Shown in pieces: positions 16,816 to 24,685 of a DNA stretch of 64,000 nucleotides. The DNA is from Rhodanobacter sp. Root480. Lineage in GTDB: Bacteria > Pseudomonadota > Gammaproteobacteria > Xanthomonadales > Rhodanobacteraceae. The stretch covers positions 248,449 to 312,448 of the forward strand of contig NZ_LMEX01000001.1 in NCBI RefSeq assembly GCF_001426645.1. The letters are read 5' to 3'. Each line of letters starts with the position of its first letter. The first letter of the stretch is position 1. The notes below the pieces were generated by a model that had not been told where the DNA came from, did no database searches, and saw nothing but the letters and a program-made list of their open reading frames with translations. The translations under genes and the position numbers were made by a program.

Positions 16816-17148
16816 TCGGTAATCGCGGTGTACCTGCGCCTGGATGGCCAGCGTAGCCTGTCCATATTGCCTGCGATAACGGGCTAAGTGTGCCGTTGTT
16901 TTGCTTTGGTTACACGTGGTGTGATGAGGTATCTGGTTTGTCGGGTCAGGCGACCGGAAGTTTCGCGGCTGCGGCCGCTGTTCTACGAGGCGGGTGCCTG
17001 TTGGGAATCTCGAATAACGTCCGTTCCTAGTCCGAAGGACTGGTCAACCCAGCGCTTGCAAGACATTGGCTTCCAAGGCATTGGAGCCCGGCCTTTGCCG
17101 GGATGAAGAGCGAAAGTCGGATATTTGAGGTTCCCCACATTTGCTTCC
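16816..17148. other. Gap with one hairpin between the glycan and pilus loci
   Basis: 333 bp without a recognisable gene. It should hold the promoter of the ABC gene (- strand, reading left) and the end of the TMTC-like operon (reading left from 19.2 kb). The only clear structure is the hairpin at 17087-17102. No other feature seen. Confidence 0.5.
17087..17102 (-). terminator. Short hairpin downstream of the TMTC-like operon
   Basis: CCCGGC at 17087-17092, loop CTTT, GCCGGG at 17097-17102: a perfect 6-bp stem 47 bp beyond the stop of the TMTC-like gene. There is no run of T residues on the - strand side, so termination is plausible but not certain. Confidence 0.35.
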
Positions 17149-19200
17149 TTATTGGCGGGCCAGCATCGCGCGTAGTTCACTCAAACTACCGTCAAGCCGC
17201 CCACCTATGTTCAGCGCCTCCAATTGTCGCAATGCCTTCTCGGCGTCCGCCTTGCGGCCCTGGGCAGCGAGCATACGCACCAGCGTAATCTGGTATGCAG
17301 GTTCGTCCGGTTTTGCCTTGACGGCTTCTTCAGTCATGCGCTCGCCCAGGTCATGGTCATGGAGCACGTTCCAGGCGTAGTCGCCATAGGTGGCAAGCAG
17401 GCGGGGCCTGGGACCGGGGTGGGAGAGCGCAGCGATGAACGCCTCCGTCATCCTATCAGGGGGCAGGTCGCAATTTTTCTCCCGGGCGCACTGCGTCAGC
17501 GCGCCTAGCGAGCTTTCGTCTTGTACCCCGGGCTGGGTCGCTTTCAGCTTGGTGATCATGCTGTCCCACCACGCGTCCTTCAGTGGCAGGTTCATCCGCG
17601 CGTTCATGAAGATCAGTGCCTGCTCCGGAAGGATGGAGGAGTTGGGCAGTGCAGCGGATTTCTCCAGTGGCGCATACGCCAGCCGGGTGAACGGCGAGTC
17701 GGGTTGGTAGTGGGAATAGATGATGTAGGTGCGACCCAACTCGTATTGCGCGCGGGGCGACTGCGGGGCGCGGGCGGCGAGATCTTCGGCGAGCCGCAGC
17801 GGGTTGCCCCAGGCATGCGCGGTGAGGGCGGTGAGGGCGGCCCAGCTCAGCAGCAGGCCGGCGAGCAGGGTGTAGCGGGGGAGGGCGAAAGGTTGGGATT
17901 GGCCAGGGTGTTCGTCGTGTGCGGTCGCGACTGAAGTCGCTCCTACAGGTGGGCAGGGCGGGGCGGCGAGGTAGGGAATGATGGCGAGCATCAAGCCGAA
18001 GCTGGCGAAGTAGTTGCGGTGCTCGTAGATCAATTCCAGCGGCAACACGGTGCCGGTGAGAAGGTGGCAGCCGAGGAACAGCGCAATGCCCAATGCCGTC
18101 AGCGGCCTGCGCTTGCGCATCCAGAACATCAGGGCTGCCATGCCGGCGAGAAACAGCATGCCGGCCAGCGTGGTCCACGGTGTCAGAAGACCCGTGGAGA
18201 CGGAGAAATCATCGTGATAGAACGAGAGCGCACCAGGCGTCGGGAACAGGGTCCACACGACGTAATCGGCGACGATGCGTGCTTCGCTGAGCAGGCGCGT
18301 GTTCATGGTGAAATCGCGGGTGGACCACTGACTCGGGTGGAACAGCCCCGGCAACAGCCAGACCAGTCCGACGATCAAAGGCAACAACAACACCACGACG
18401 AACAGGCCGATGATGCGGTAGTCCGGCTTGTTGCAATGGGTGGGGTGCGTTTCGCCTGCCTCTGATGTGGTGGTCATTGCTGGTGGCGCCCGGAAATTCA
18501 GCACGATCCATTCGACCAGGAAGGCGTATAGCGGCAGCATCACTGCCGTTTCCTTGGCGAGCAACCCGAATACGGTGCCCAGGATGAGGCTGGAAATGCA
18601 GAGCAACAGCCCCGTGCCGGTTCCCTTGCTGGTACGAGCTGCCAGCATGCGCTGACGCCCGGCCATGTAACCGATCAGGCCCAGCAGCACGAACAGGTTC
18701 GCCATGCTCTCCATGCGCTGCACGACATAAACCACTGCCGTGAGGTTGATCGGCAGCAACATCCAGGCTCCGGCAATCAGTGCCGCCGTGACACCAGCTC
18801 GACTCACTTCCGTTGTAGGAGCGGCTTCAGCCGCGATGCTTTTGCTTCCAACAATCACCAACGCCCGCGCCAGCAAAAACACCAGCAAGCCGTTCAGCAG
18901 ATGGATGATCAGGTTGGTCAACTTCATCCAGTACGGGTCTAGCCCGGTCGCCAGGTAATTGGCGGCAAAACTGAGCGACGCCAAAGGACGCTTGAACTCG
19001 CTGGACGGGGAGGAAAGCGCGGCGCGAACCAGCGAAGGCAAGCTGGCATCGGGCGGTTGCACGCCACGGTTCTCGACGATATTGGGGTAGTCGTCGAACA
19101 GGAACCCACCGCTGAGGCCGGACCAGTAGACGGCTATCGTGGCGAGTATCGCCGCCGCGAAAATCAGATTGGGCAGCAAGCGGCGGGTAGAAGCGCGCAT
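17149..19200 (-). CDS. TMTC-like GT-C membrane protein with tetratricopeptide-like C-terminus (1)
   Basis: 683 residues. About ten membrane helices (1-450), with FLFDD at 33-37 in the first outer loop: the acidic motif of GT-C lipid-sugar transferases. AKETAVMLPLYAFLVEW and LPLELIYEHRNYFASFG are shared with the neighbouring paralogue. The C-terminal 200 residues are soluble, helical and TPR-like (ARAPQSPRAQYELGRTYI; DEPAYQITLVRMLAAQGRKADAEKAL). It lies downstream of two pilin genes and overlaps its paralogue by one base (TAATG). A role in O-glycosylating pilin or another exported protein is an inference. Two stretches (about residues 118-130 and 417-425) are encoded by REP arms inserted in frame. 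Confidence 0.75.
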   Translation of the reverse strand: MRASTRRLLPNLIFAAAILATIAVYWSGLSGGFLFDDYPNIVENRGVQPPDASLPSLVRAALSSPSSEFKRPLASLSFAANYLATGLDPYWMKLTNLIIHLLNGLLVFLLARALVIVGSKSIAAEAAPTTEVSRAGVTAALIAGAWMLLPINLTAVVYVVQRMESMANLFVLLGLIGYMAGRQRMLAARTSKGTGTGLLLCISSLILGTVFGLLAKETAVMLPLYAFLVEWIVLNFRAPPAMTTTSEAGETHPTHCNKPDYRIIGLFVVVLLLPLIVGLVWLLPGLFHPSQWSTRDFTMNTRLLSEARIVADYVVWTLFPTPGALSFYHDDFSVSTGLLTPWTTLAGMLFLAGMAALMFWMRKRRPLTALGIALFLGCHLLTGTVLPLELIYEHRNYFASFGLMLAIIPYLAAPPCPPVGATSVATAHDEHPGQSQPFALPRYTLLAGLLLSWAALTALTAHAWGNPLRLAEDLAARAPQSPRAQYELGRTYIIYSHYQPDSPFTRLAYAPLEKSAALPNSSILPEQALIFMNARMNLPLKDAWWDSMITKLKATQPGVQDESSLGALTQCAREKNCDLPPDRMTEAFIAALSHPGPRPRLLATYGDYAWNVLHDHDLGERMTEEAVKAKPDEPAYQITLVRMLAAQGRKADAEKALRQLEALNIGGRLDGSLSELRAMLARQ
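17924..17947. repeat. REP arm inside the TMTC-like coding sequence
   Basis: The single arm GTCGCGACTGAAGTCGCTCC followed by TACA lies in frame. On the - strand it is read as [10 protein letters not shown], the same peptide seen at the N-terminus of YbeY. It falls in a loop between two membrane helices, where an insertion would be tolerated. Confidence 0.85.
18814..18847. repeat. Second REP arm inside the same coding sequence
   Basis: TGTAGGAGCGGCTTCAGCCG, continuing into CGATGCTTTT, is read on the - strand as SKSIAAEAAPTTE, again in a hydrophilic loop between hydrophobic segments. The reading frame is kept, and the orientation is opposite to the arm at 17924. Confidence 0.85.
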
Positions 19201-21209
19201 TATCGAGTGGCACCCCGATCAGGATTCGAAGGCCCAGTATTGACGTTTGCAGCACGTGCGTCGAGGTTCAACTGATGACGTAAATGAGCTAGCTCGTTGG
19301 GCCAGTAGTGCTGATATGAAAGAACCCATTCGTGCAGCATCGGCATACCAAAACGTGCGGGCATCGTTCGCTCTTTGACCTGTTCATAATGGTCGAGCAA
19401 CTGCAGACCTTGCTGAGGGTAGCCGGCTGAACCAAGCGCTGCCGCGCCCTTCAGAGCAAGCGCAGGGCGTACCTGGAGATCCAGCGCCCGTTTGAAATCC
19501 AGCAACGCCGCATCGGCCTGGTGGCGTGCCAGTGCAACTGTGCCGCGCAGGTAGACCAGATCTTGTTGCCGCCCTGCGCCAGCCAGCCTGGGATTCTGCA
19601 AACCCGCATTTATGAGGTCAAGAAGTACGTCGGGAGTCAGCCCAGGGCAACTACCCGCCATCGCGACTGGCAGGGTGCGTTCAAACCAGTGGGCGAACAG
19701 CGAGCCGGTATTCGCGCTGCCTTGCATCGCTACGCGCGCGGCATCGATGTCCGCTTGTGTGATGCCACCGGTGAGGCAGTGCGCACCGATCAGGTTGAAG
19801 GCCAACTGGCTTTCATCGGGCTTGGTTGCCAGAAGCGCCTGCAATCGTTGAGCGGCCTCTTTTGGTTGCCCCGATTGCATCAGGATTTGCGCCGCGTTGG
19901 CCTGCGCACGCGGTGAATCCGGATTGATCTGTGCCCAGACCAGGGCCTGGGTTCGCACATTCCCCCACACGGTGGCTCGTGCATGTGTCATCAGCGCCAG
20001 ACCCAGCGGCAGTGCAATCATCAGAATCTGTTTGGGTAGTTTCAGCTTGCGCGTGTCCGCGAGCCACAAGCCCAGGGGCCAGAACATCAGCAATGCCGGT
20101 ACGTAATTACGGTGTTCGAAGTACAGCTCCAGCGGAACGGAAGTGGACTCAAGCAGGTGGCCGGCGAAAAAGAACAGTACGGCGAGAGACCATGCCGTAT
20201 AACGCCGTCGGAACCACCACGCCCCCGAGATGAGTACGACCACCGCCAAGAGCGCCCATAAGGTTGAGAGCGGATGGATCAGTGAAGTCGATGCGGCGTA
20301 TTGGTCATTGAACAAACCGCTGGAGAACGGGCGGGGTAGCCATAGCAGTGACAGGTAATCCATCACCACGCGCGGCTCGGTCAGTAGACGTTGTGCGTAG
20401 GTCCACGAGCGGATGCCTGCATTGCCACCGTGGAGCATCCCGGTTGCACCAACACGCACCAGGTACAGGCAAATGCCCGTTGTGGGAATGATGGCGAAGA
20501 GCCACATTACGAGACGATGTGCGCGCTTTTCCCGCGCTTGAGGGATAGGGCGTCGTGAACTCAGCAGGATCGCTTCGATCACCAATGCGTAACATGGCAG
20601 CAATATGCCGTTGGCTTTGGACAGCACACCCAACACGGTGAATCCACCCAGCCCGAGTACGCTCCAGATCAGGCCGGAGCGCAGATGCCCCGTGACCAAA
20701 CGTTCGCGTCCGTGGAGCCAGGTCAACAAGCCGGCCAGCACACAGGTAGCCGGCAACATCGCTTCGCGTTGCACGATGTACAGCGTGGTGGAAACCAGTA
20801 AGGGGTGCAGCAGCCATAGCGCGGTGCCAAGCAAGGCGGCGGCTCGATAGCGTGCGGTGTCGGCAGTCAGCAGTTGGCTGAGTTTGGCCAGCAGGATGTA
20901 CAGCAGGGCACCGTTGACCAGGTGCACAGTCAGGTTGGTGCGCTTGAACGGGAAGGGGGCGGCTGGCCAGTTGTGGGCGTCAATCAGAAAGGTCAGCAGG
21001 GTCAGTGGGCGACCTGTGGGATCGGCTGTGCCGGAGGTGATATAGCGCCAGAACGTCGACCAACTATCTACAGGGCCGGCCGCCCCCAAGCTGGGAAGAT
21101 TCGCGAAATCGTCAAACAGGAAGCTGCCATGAAGGCCGGGCCAATAACATAGGATCACGGCACTGAAAAGCATTAATAAAACAATCAGTATTCCATGGCG
21201 CTTTTGCAT
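19200..21209 (-). CDS. TMTC-like GT-C membrane protein with tetratricopeptide-like C-terminus (2)
   Basis: 669 residues. Same architecture as its downstream paralogue: N-terminal membrane helix, FLFDD in the first periplasmic loop (about 31-35), SKANGILLPCYALVIEA, VPLELYFEHRNYVPAL, then from about residue 430 a soluble region of helical repeats (NPDSPRAQANAAQILMQSGQ; KPDESQLAFNLIGAHCL). It begins at the ATG at 21209; a TTG three codons earlier is also in frame. No good ribosome site is visible. The start lies only 21 bp beyond the terminator hairpin that follows the first pilin gene, so expression may depend on read-through from it. The pair probably arose by duplication. Confidence 0.75.
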   Translation of the reverse strand: MQKRHGILIVLLMLFSAVILCYWPGLHGSFLFDDFANLPSLGAAGPVDSWSTFWRYITSGTADPTGRPLTLLTFLIDAHNWPAAPFPFKRTNLTVHLVNGALLYILLAKLSQLLTADTARYRAAALLGTALWLLHPLLVSTTLYIVQREAMLPATCVLAGLLTWLHGRERLVTGHLRSGLIWSVLGLGGFTVLGVLSKANGILLPCYALVIEAILLSSRRPIPQAREKRAHRLVMWLFAIIPTTGICLYLVRVGATGMLHGGNAGIRSWTYAQRLLTEPRVVMDYLSLLWLPRPFSSGLFNDQYAASTSLIHPLSTLWALLAVVVLISGAWWFRRRYTAWSLAVLFFFAGHLLESTSVPLELYFEHRNYVPALLMFWPLGLWLADTRKLKLPKQILMIALPLGLALMTHARATVWGNVRTQALVWAQINPDSPRAQANAAQILMQSGQPKEAAQRLQALLATKPDESQLAFNLIGAHCLTGGITQADIDAARVAMQGSANTGSLFAHWFERTLPVAMAGSCPGLTPDVLLDLINAGLQNPRLAGAGRQQDLVYLRGTVALARHQADAALLDFKRALDLQVRPALALKGAAALGSAGYPQQGLQLLDHYEQVKERTMPARFGMPMLHEWVLSYQHYWPNELAHLRHQLNLDARAANVNTGPSNPDRGATR

Positions 21210-21229
21210 CAATAACAATCCGAAATTAA

Positions 21230-21254
21230 GAAGGGCCGCACGTGGCGGCCCTTC
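21230..21254 (-). terminator. Terminator or attenuator between pilin and TMTC-like genes
   Basis: GAAGGGCCGC (21230-21239), loop ACGTG, GCGGCCCTTC (21245-21254): a perfect 10-bp GC-rich stem followed on the - strand by TTAATTTC. It lies 34 bp after the pilin stop and just before the next start codon, so it would give abundant pilin mRNA and limited read-through. Confidence 0.75.
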
Positions 21255-21287
21255 CAGCGCAATCAGATCTATCCAGGAAAATCAGAA

Positions 21288-21725
21288 CTATTTGCGGCAC
21301 GAGGTTGGCAGATACTTCGTGTCGACGTCGTCGCTCTTGCAAGTCCACTCGATACTGCCCGCGTGGGTGATTGCCGAGAACTGAAGTACCTTATCCTGAA
21401 TCTTCGTGTTTGCATTGGTCTTGTTGTACTTCGCTGCGATGACACCAGCCGTAGTGCTGACGTCGACCGAAGCCACATATTTACCGGAGATACTTTCCGC
21501 CGTAGCCAAGCCAGCAGATGCATTCTCCGAGGGGAAATGCCCCGTATTGCTGTAGAACTCCGCAATTGCGGTCTTCGCACCGTCCGACAACACTGCGCCC
21601 TCCGACACCTGCGAGCGGATCAGGTAATCCTGATACGCTGGAATCGCGATGGCGGCGAGGATCGCGATGATCGCGACCACGATCATCAATTCGATCAGGG
21701 TAAAGCCTTTCTGCATGCTCTTCAT
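21288..21725 (-). CDS. pilA: Type IV major pilin
   Basis: 145 residues. A short leader MKSMQKG is cut before F8 by prepilin peptidase; [16 protein letters not shown] with the invariant glutamate at mature position 5 forms the assembly helix. Two cysteines near the C-terminus ([16 protein letters not shown]) enclose the disulfide-bonded D-region. AAGGGA lies 7-12 nt before the ATG. Expression probably depends on RpoN: a GG-N10-GC element lies about 130 bp upstream (21853-21868). The second pilin gene upstream differs mainly in the exposed middle region. Confidence 0.95.
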   Translation of the reverse strand: MKSMQKGFTLIELMIVVAIIAILAAIAIPAYQDYLIRSQVSEGAVLSDGAKTAIAEFYSNTGHFPSENASAGLATAESISGKYVASVDVSTTAGVIAAKYNKTNANTKIQDKVLQFSAITHAGSIEWTCKSDDVDTKYLPTSCRK

Positions 21726-21744
21726 GTTGGTTCCCTTGTGTTCT

Positions 21745-21756
21745 GGTTAGCTAACC
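21745..21756. promoter_or_regulatory. 12-bp palindrome in the pilA leader
   Basis: GGTTAGCTAACC is a perfect palindrome 20 bp upstream of the pilA start codon, inside the predicted 5' untranslated region. It may be a protein-binding site or mRNA structure near the ribosome site. No known regulator is assigned. Confidence 0.35.
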
Positions 21757-22060
21757 GGTGATGCCCCCTGAGCTCCAGTCCCGTTCCCCCTAGGCGGGAT
21801 GGGACTCCCCTTACTCGCGGTCAGGATGACCAGGAAGCTCGCGGCAAAACAAAGCAGGTTGCATGCCATGTCTGCCGCTGACGTATTGGCGCATATCTGC
21901 GGGTGTAGGGATTGTGCCCATGATCACGAAAGCGCACAAGGCTGCGGCAGATGCTCATTGACTTACCCTATTGCGGTGGACGGCGTCGGGTGTAATGGCT
22001 GTCAGTGCTTGTCACGTTGTGACGCTGATGGTCAGTTTGTGCATGATTATCTGTGTCGAA
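21757..22060. other. Intergenic region between the two pilin genes
   Basis: About 300 bp that holds the candidate sigma-54 promoter and leader of pilA. The upper half is where upstream activator (PilR) sites would be expected, but I do not see repeated motifs clear enough to name. No coding sequence. Confidence 0.5.
21853..21868 (-). promoter_or_regulatory. Candidate sigma-54 promoter of pilA
   Basis: On the - strand the sequence is TGGCATGCAACCTGCT: GG and GC are separated by exactly 10 bases, and the -24 half TGGCA matches the consensus. Transcription would start near 21840, leaving a leader of about 115 nt. Sigma-54 control of pilA, via PilR/PilS, is well known in Pseudomonas and xanthomonads. 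Confidence 0.65.
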
Positions 22061-22501
22061 CTATGGGCGGCACGAGGTGGGCAAGTACTTCCGGTCGACC
22101 GTGCTCGGCGTGCACGTCCATGTGATGCTGCCAGCCCCGGTGACGGGCGAGAGGATGAGGTACTTGTCGGTACCGTTGATGTGGGTGTTGGCCTTTGCAC
22201 CTTGGAAGAGCACTTTGATCTGTCCATTGGCGACGTCGACGTCGGATACGTAGGCGCCGGTGATGGATGTGCTTTTTGCCAAACCGGCTGAGTGATTGTT
22301 CGGTGGAAAACGCCCGGTGTTGGAAACGAAATCCCAGATCGCGGCCTTGGCCCCCGAACCAAGACTCATCCCCTCCGTCACCTGCGCGCGGATCAGATAG
22401 TCCTGATAAGCAGGGATGGCGATGGCGGCGAGGATGGCGATGATCGCCACCACGATCATCAACTCGATCAAGGTAAAACCGGCGGAAATACGTTGGCGCA
22501 T
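22061..22501 (-). CDS. Second type IV pilin
   Basis: 146 residues starting at the ATG at 22501, preceded by GGGGAG. Leader MRQRISAG, then [18 protein letters not shown], nearly identical to the first pilin through the assembly helix (to about residue 40). The exposed domain has diverged but keeps the cysteine-bounded end TCTPSTVDRKYLPTSC. It may be an alternative major pilin or a duplicate kept for antigenic or adhesive variation. It has its own candidate sigma-54 promoter. No terminator is obvious behind it. Confidence 0.92.
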   Translation of the reverse strand: MRQRISAGFTLIELMIVVAIIAILAAIAIPAYQDYLIRAQVTEGMSLGSGAKAAIWDFVSNTGRFPPNNHSAGLAKSTSITGAYVSDVDVANGQIKVLFQGAKANTHINGTDKYLILSPVTGAGSITWTCTPSTVDRKYLPTSCRP

Positions 22502-22532
22502 GATGGACTCCCCTGTCAGTTGAGCGGAGGAG

Positions 22533-22549
22533 GCACGTTTTGTACCAAG
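22533..22549 (-). promoter_or_regulatory. Candidate sigma-54 promoter of the second pilin gene
   Basis: On the - strand: TTGGTACAAAACGTGCC, with GG and GC spaced by 10. TGGTAC differs by one base from TGGCAC; the -12 half GTGC is a weaker match. It would start transcription about 20 nt before the ATG, leaving room for the GGGGAG ribosome site. Confidence 0.45.
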
Positions 22550-22676
22550 GGCGTGGAAATATCGTTGCCTGGGCGGTTGGGGGCGTAGGCGGAGGGACAT
22601 TGCCTTCGAAGATGAGATGGACGTCACGGAATCCGGCGTGCCTGTGACCACCGGCTGGTGGGTGCAATGGCACGGA

Positions 22677-23109
22677 TTACGGGGAATTCCTTTGGGGAGG
22701 CGTGGCTTGCAGAGCCATGACTTGTGCAAACGCCTCAAAATCACCCAGATGCCTGGTCGCGATGGCATGCACGATCGCCCAGGCGATGCCGCTGTAGTTA
22801 TGTACCGCGATGTTGCGGAAACCGACTGCCTTTTTCAGCCTTGATGCCAAGTCGGCCGATATGTGCTCCGTTGGTACCAGGCGATCGAACGCTTGCCCCA
22901 TGGTGTCGGGAACGGATTGTCCTACGCTCGACAATGTGTGAAGCGCCAGCGACACAGATCTGCACCGCGCGGCTGAGGTTGAGTACCACGATGTCCTGAA
23001 GATCGGCATTGTTCGCCAACGTGGCGACGTCGTCAGGGCAGCGCTCGCGCACCCTGTCCAGGCACCGTCGCAGCGAATCGAGCTTGCGTTCGACAATCAG
23101 CCGATTCAT
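22677..23109 (-). pseudogene. HepT-like toxin gene interrupted by a frameshift
   Basis: The start frame (ATG at 23109, ATGA overlap with mntA) encodes a HepT-type N-terminus, MNRLIVERKLDSLRRCLDRV, then DLQDIVVLNLSRAVQICV. It then continues into unrelated sequence. The family C-terminus, HTLSSVGQSVP, then GQAFDRL, then VGFRNIAVHNY with the RNase motif R-x4-H, is in another frame. The frames meet at about 22941-22956; a loss of two bases or gain of one at the codon after QICV would explain it. HepT is the HEPN toxin that MntA silences by adenylation. The toxin is probably inactive here, unless the shift is a sequencing error or is bypassed. Confidence 0.8.
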
Positions 23110-23480
23110 GCCTTTCTCCGTTCCGCCAGCGTGCGCTCCACATAGGGCATGAAATCTTCCATGGCGTAGACATGCCGCTGCATCAGCAGCGCGCGGTCGG
23201 CGGGTTCGCCACGAATCTGCAGGCCATGTTTGAGGATTTGCCCGAGCAGCGGTTCGCCTACGACGCGCAGATCGACGAGGTCCACCGCGCGGCCAGTGGC
23301 AGCGGCGATGTCTTCGATCAGACGCATCTTTTCGTCCGCGTCCAGCGGCGCAGACGCCTGCACTGCCACGTCGACGTCGCTGTCGCGGCGTGCCTGATCG
23401 CGAGCCACCGAACCGTAGACGAACGCCAACTCGATATCTGGATGAGCCGCGAGCGCGGCGGTGACCTTTTCAATCGACAT
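23106..23480 (-). CDS. mntA: MntA-type minimal nucleotidyltransferase antitoxin
   Basis: 124 residues started at the ATG at 23480, where GAGG is placed well upstream; an ATG at 23513 is also in frame. The MNT fold motif is FVYGSVARDQARRDSDVDVA (about 21-40): G-S followed by D-x-D. C-terminal half carries RAVDLVDLR and ILKHGLQI, typical of MntA. The protein adds AMP groups to a tyrosine of HepT and so blocks its RNase activity. Its stop overlaps the HepT start by ATGA. With hepT broken, mntA has become an orphan or is kept for another purpose. It may be co-transcribed with the XRE/AbiEii pair 92 bp upstream. Confidence 0.85.
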   Translation of the reverse strand: MSIEKVTAALAAHPDIELAFVYGSVARDQARRDSDVDVAVQASAPLDADEKMRLIEDIAAATGRAVDLVDLRVVGEPLLGQILKHGLQIRGEPADRALLMQRHVYAMEDFMPYVERTLAERRKA

Positions 23481-23571
23481 GGTGGCCTCATGGATGAAGT
23501 CGTATATGACCATTGACCACCAGCACTACCGAGCGGTTCGATTTCAACCCCATATGTGTCGATAACACAGT

Positions 23572-24270
23572 TCAGCCACCGGTTGGTGGTCGTGGGCGAT
23601 GTTTGTCGAGCGTCGCGATGATCATGGAGCCCAGTTGCGGCGCCATGCCCATCGTCCGCAAGCATTCATCGCGATACCCGCCGTCGCTCAGCAACTCCAG
23701 CCCACGGTCAAAGTAACGGTAGATGGCCTGGCCATAGGCGGCTTCGGCTTTTTTCAGGGCGGCTGCGGGTATGGGCCCCCAGGCCCGGATCATCATGGCC
23801 AGATCGATCAGATCGCGGCTCATTTGCGAGCGATCCATGGCGCGGTCGGTGTTGGCCAGCAACTTTTCGGCATACATATCGTCACGATCGAGGCATGGCA
23901 CACCAAGCTCTGGGTGCAAGGCGCCGCTGATCTCGATGCGTCCTTCCAACACGAATTCGACCTTGATGGGCACCTCGTCCATCTCCAAAAACGCGGATAT
24001 CTTGTCGCGATGTGTGCGGACCTCGCGGAGATGCTTTACCGGGGAGCGCAGCACGGCGCCCAACGTGGGCGGCGTTATCGCGTTGCGCAACAGCCGATAG
24101 CCCTCCCTGTTTGAGCACAGGAAGTCGATGTCTACCGACTCGCGATACTCGCCGAGTTCAAGTGCGACGGCGGTGCCTCCGCCGAAATAGCACTCCGCTC
24201 TGGCGAGTAGCTCGCCATCCATGAGATGGAGCAGCTTTGCGATCCTTTGATGGTGCGGGCGCTCAAACAT
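23572..24270 (-). CDS. AbiEii-family nucleotidyltransferase toxin
   Basis: 232 residues from the ATG at 24270 (MFERPHHQRIAKLL); sequence upstream of it belongs to the HTH gene in another frame. CYFGGGTAVALELGEYRES (about 26-44) followed by VDIDF is the family's nucleotidyltransferase signature with the D-x-D metal site. DRDDMYAEKLLANTDRAMDR and SRDLIDLAMM are the other conserved blocks. It overlaps the XRE-type gene by 8 nt. Only distantly similar to the AbiEii protein at 2.4 kb, so the two systems were acquired separately. Confidence 0.85.
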   Translation of the reverse strand: MFERPHHQRIAKLLHLMDGELLARAECYFGGGTAVALELGEYRESVDIDFLCSNREGYRLLRNAITPPTLGAVLRSPVKHLREVRTHRDKISAFLEMDEVPIKVEFVLEGRIEISGALHPELGVPCLDRDDMYAEKLLANTDRAMDRSQMSRDLIDLAMMIRAWGPIPAAALKKAEAAYGQAIYRYFDRGLELLSDGGYRDECLRTMGMAPQLGSMIIATLDKHRPRPPTGG

Positions 24271-24685
24271 GCAGGACACCGTTTCCGTATTTTTCCACCA
24301 GCCGCTGTATGAGCACGCGTTCGCGAGCCGGCATCTCGTCGCTATCGACCAGATCCCAGTGGCGTTCATAAAGAGCAAGTGCGTCGCGTTCGGTAAGGGT
24401 CGCCGTACCCGGTCGGTTCCAGGTCAATCGTTCGAGTTGGGGGAATTCGGCAATGCGAATTTCTGCTGGTTTGACCGTTGGGGCCAACCCGAGCGCATCC
24501 ATGGCGGCGGCGTACGCAGCCAAAGCCACGCCAGGTTTGCCTTGTTCCACCTGAATCAATTTCTGTCGGCCGATGCCGGCACGTCGCGCTGTTTCGGCCT
24601 GCGTCAAACCCTGTGCGTGGCGTTCGGCGCGAAGCGTGTCGCCGAGTTGGCGAATAAGTTGAGCAAGCGGCGCTTGGGTTTCCAT
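24263..24685 (-). CDS. XRE-type helix-turn-helix antitoxin and autoregulator
   Basis: 140 residues from the ATG at 24685 (METQAPLAQLIRQLG); an ATG at 24703 is a second possibility. Residues 13-62 form a Cro/C1-type HTH (LRAERHAQGLTQAETARRAG, IGRQKLIQVEQGKPG). The C-terminal half (70-140) is not a known DNA-binding region and probably contacts the AbiEii-type toxin encoded next, which overlaps by 8 nt. Two operator-like inverted repeats cover its start codon and upstream DNA, which suggests that the complex represses its own transcription. No strong ribosome site is seen. Confidence 0.82.
   Translation of the reverse strand: METQAPLAQLIRQLGDTLRAERHAQGLTQAETARRAGIGRQKLIQVEQGKPGVALAAYAAAMDALGLAPTVKPAEIRIAEFPQLERLTWNRPGTATLTERDALALYERHWDLVDSDEMPARERVLIQRLVEKYGNGVLHV

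Noticed and set aside
22798..23109. A complete 103-residue HepT protein
   Set aside because: The frame loses family similarity after about residue 55 and lacks the RNase motif, which lies in another frame.
23481..24378. N-terminal extensions of mntA (to 23513) and of the AbiEii gene (to 24378)
   Set aside because: The extra residues do not match the families; ribosome site placement and gene overlaps support the shorter forms.
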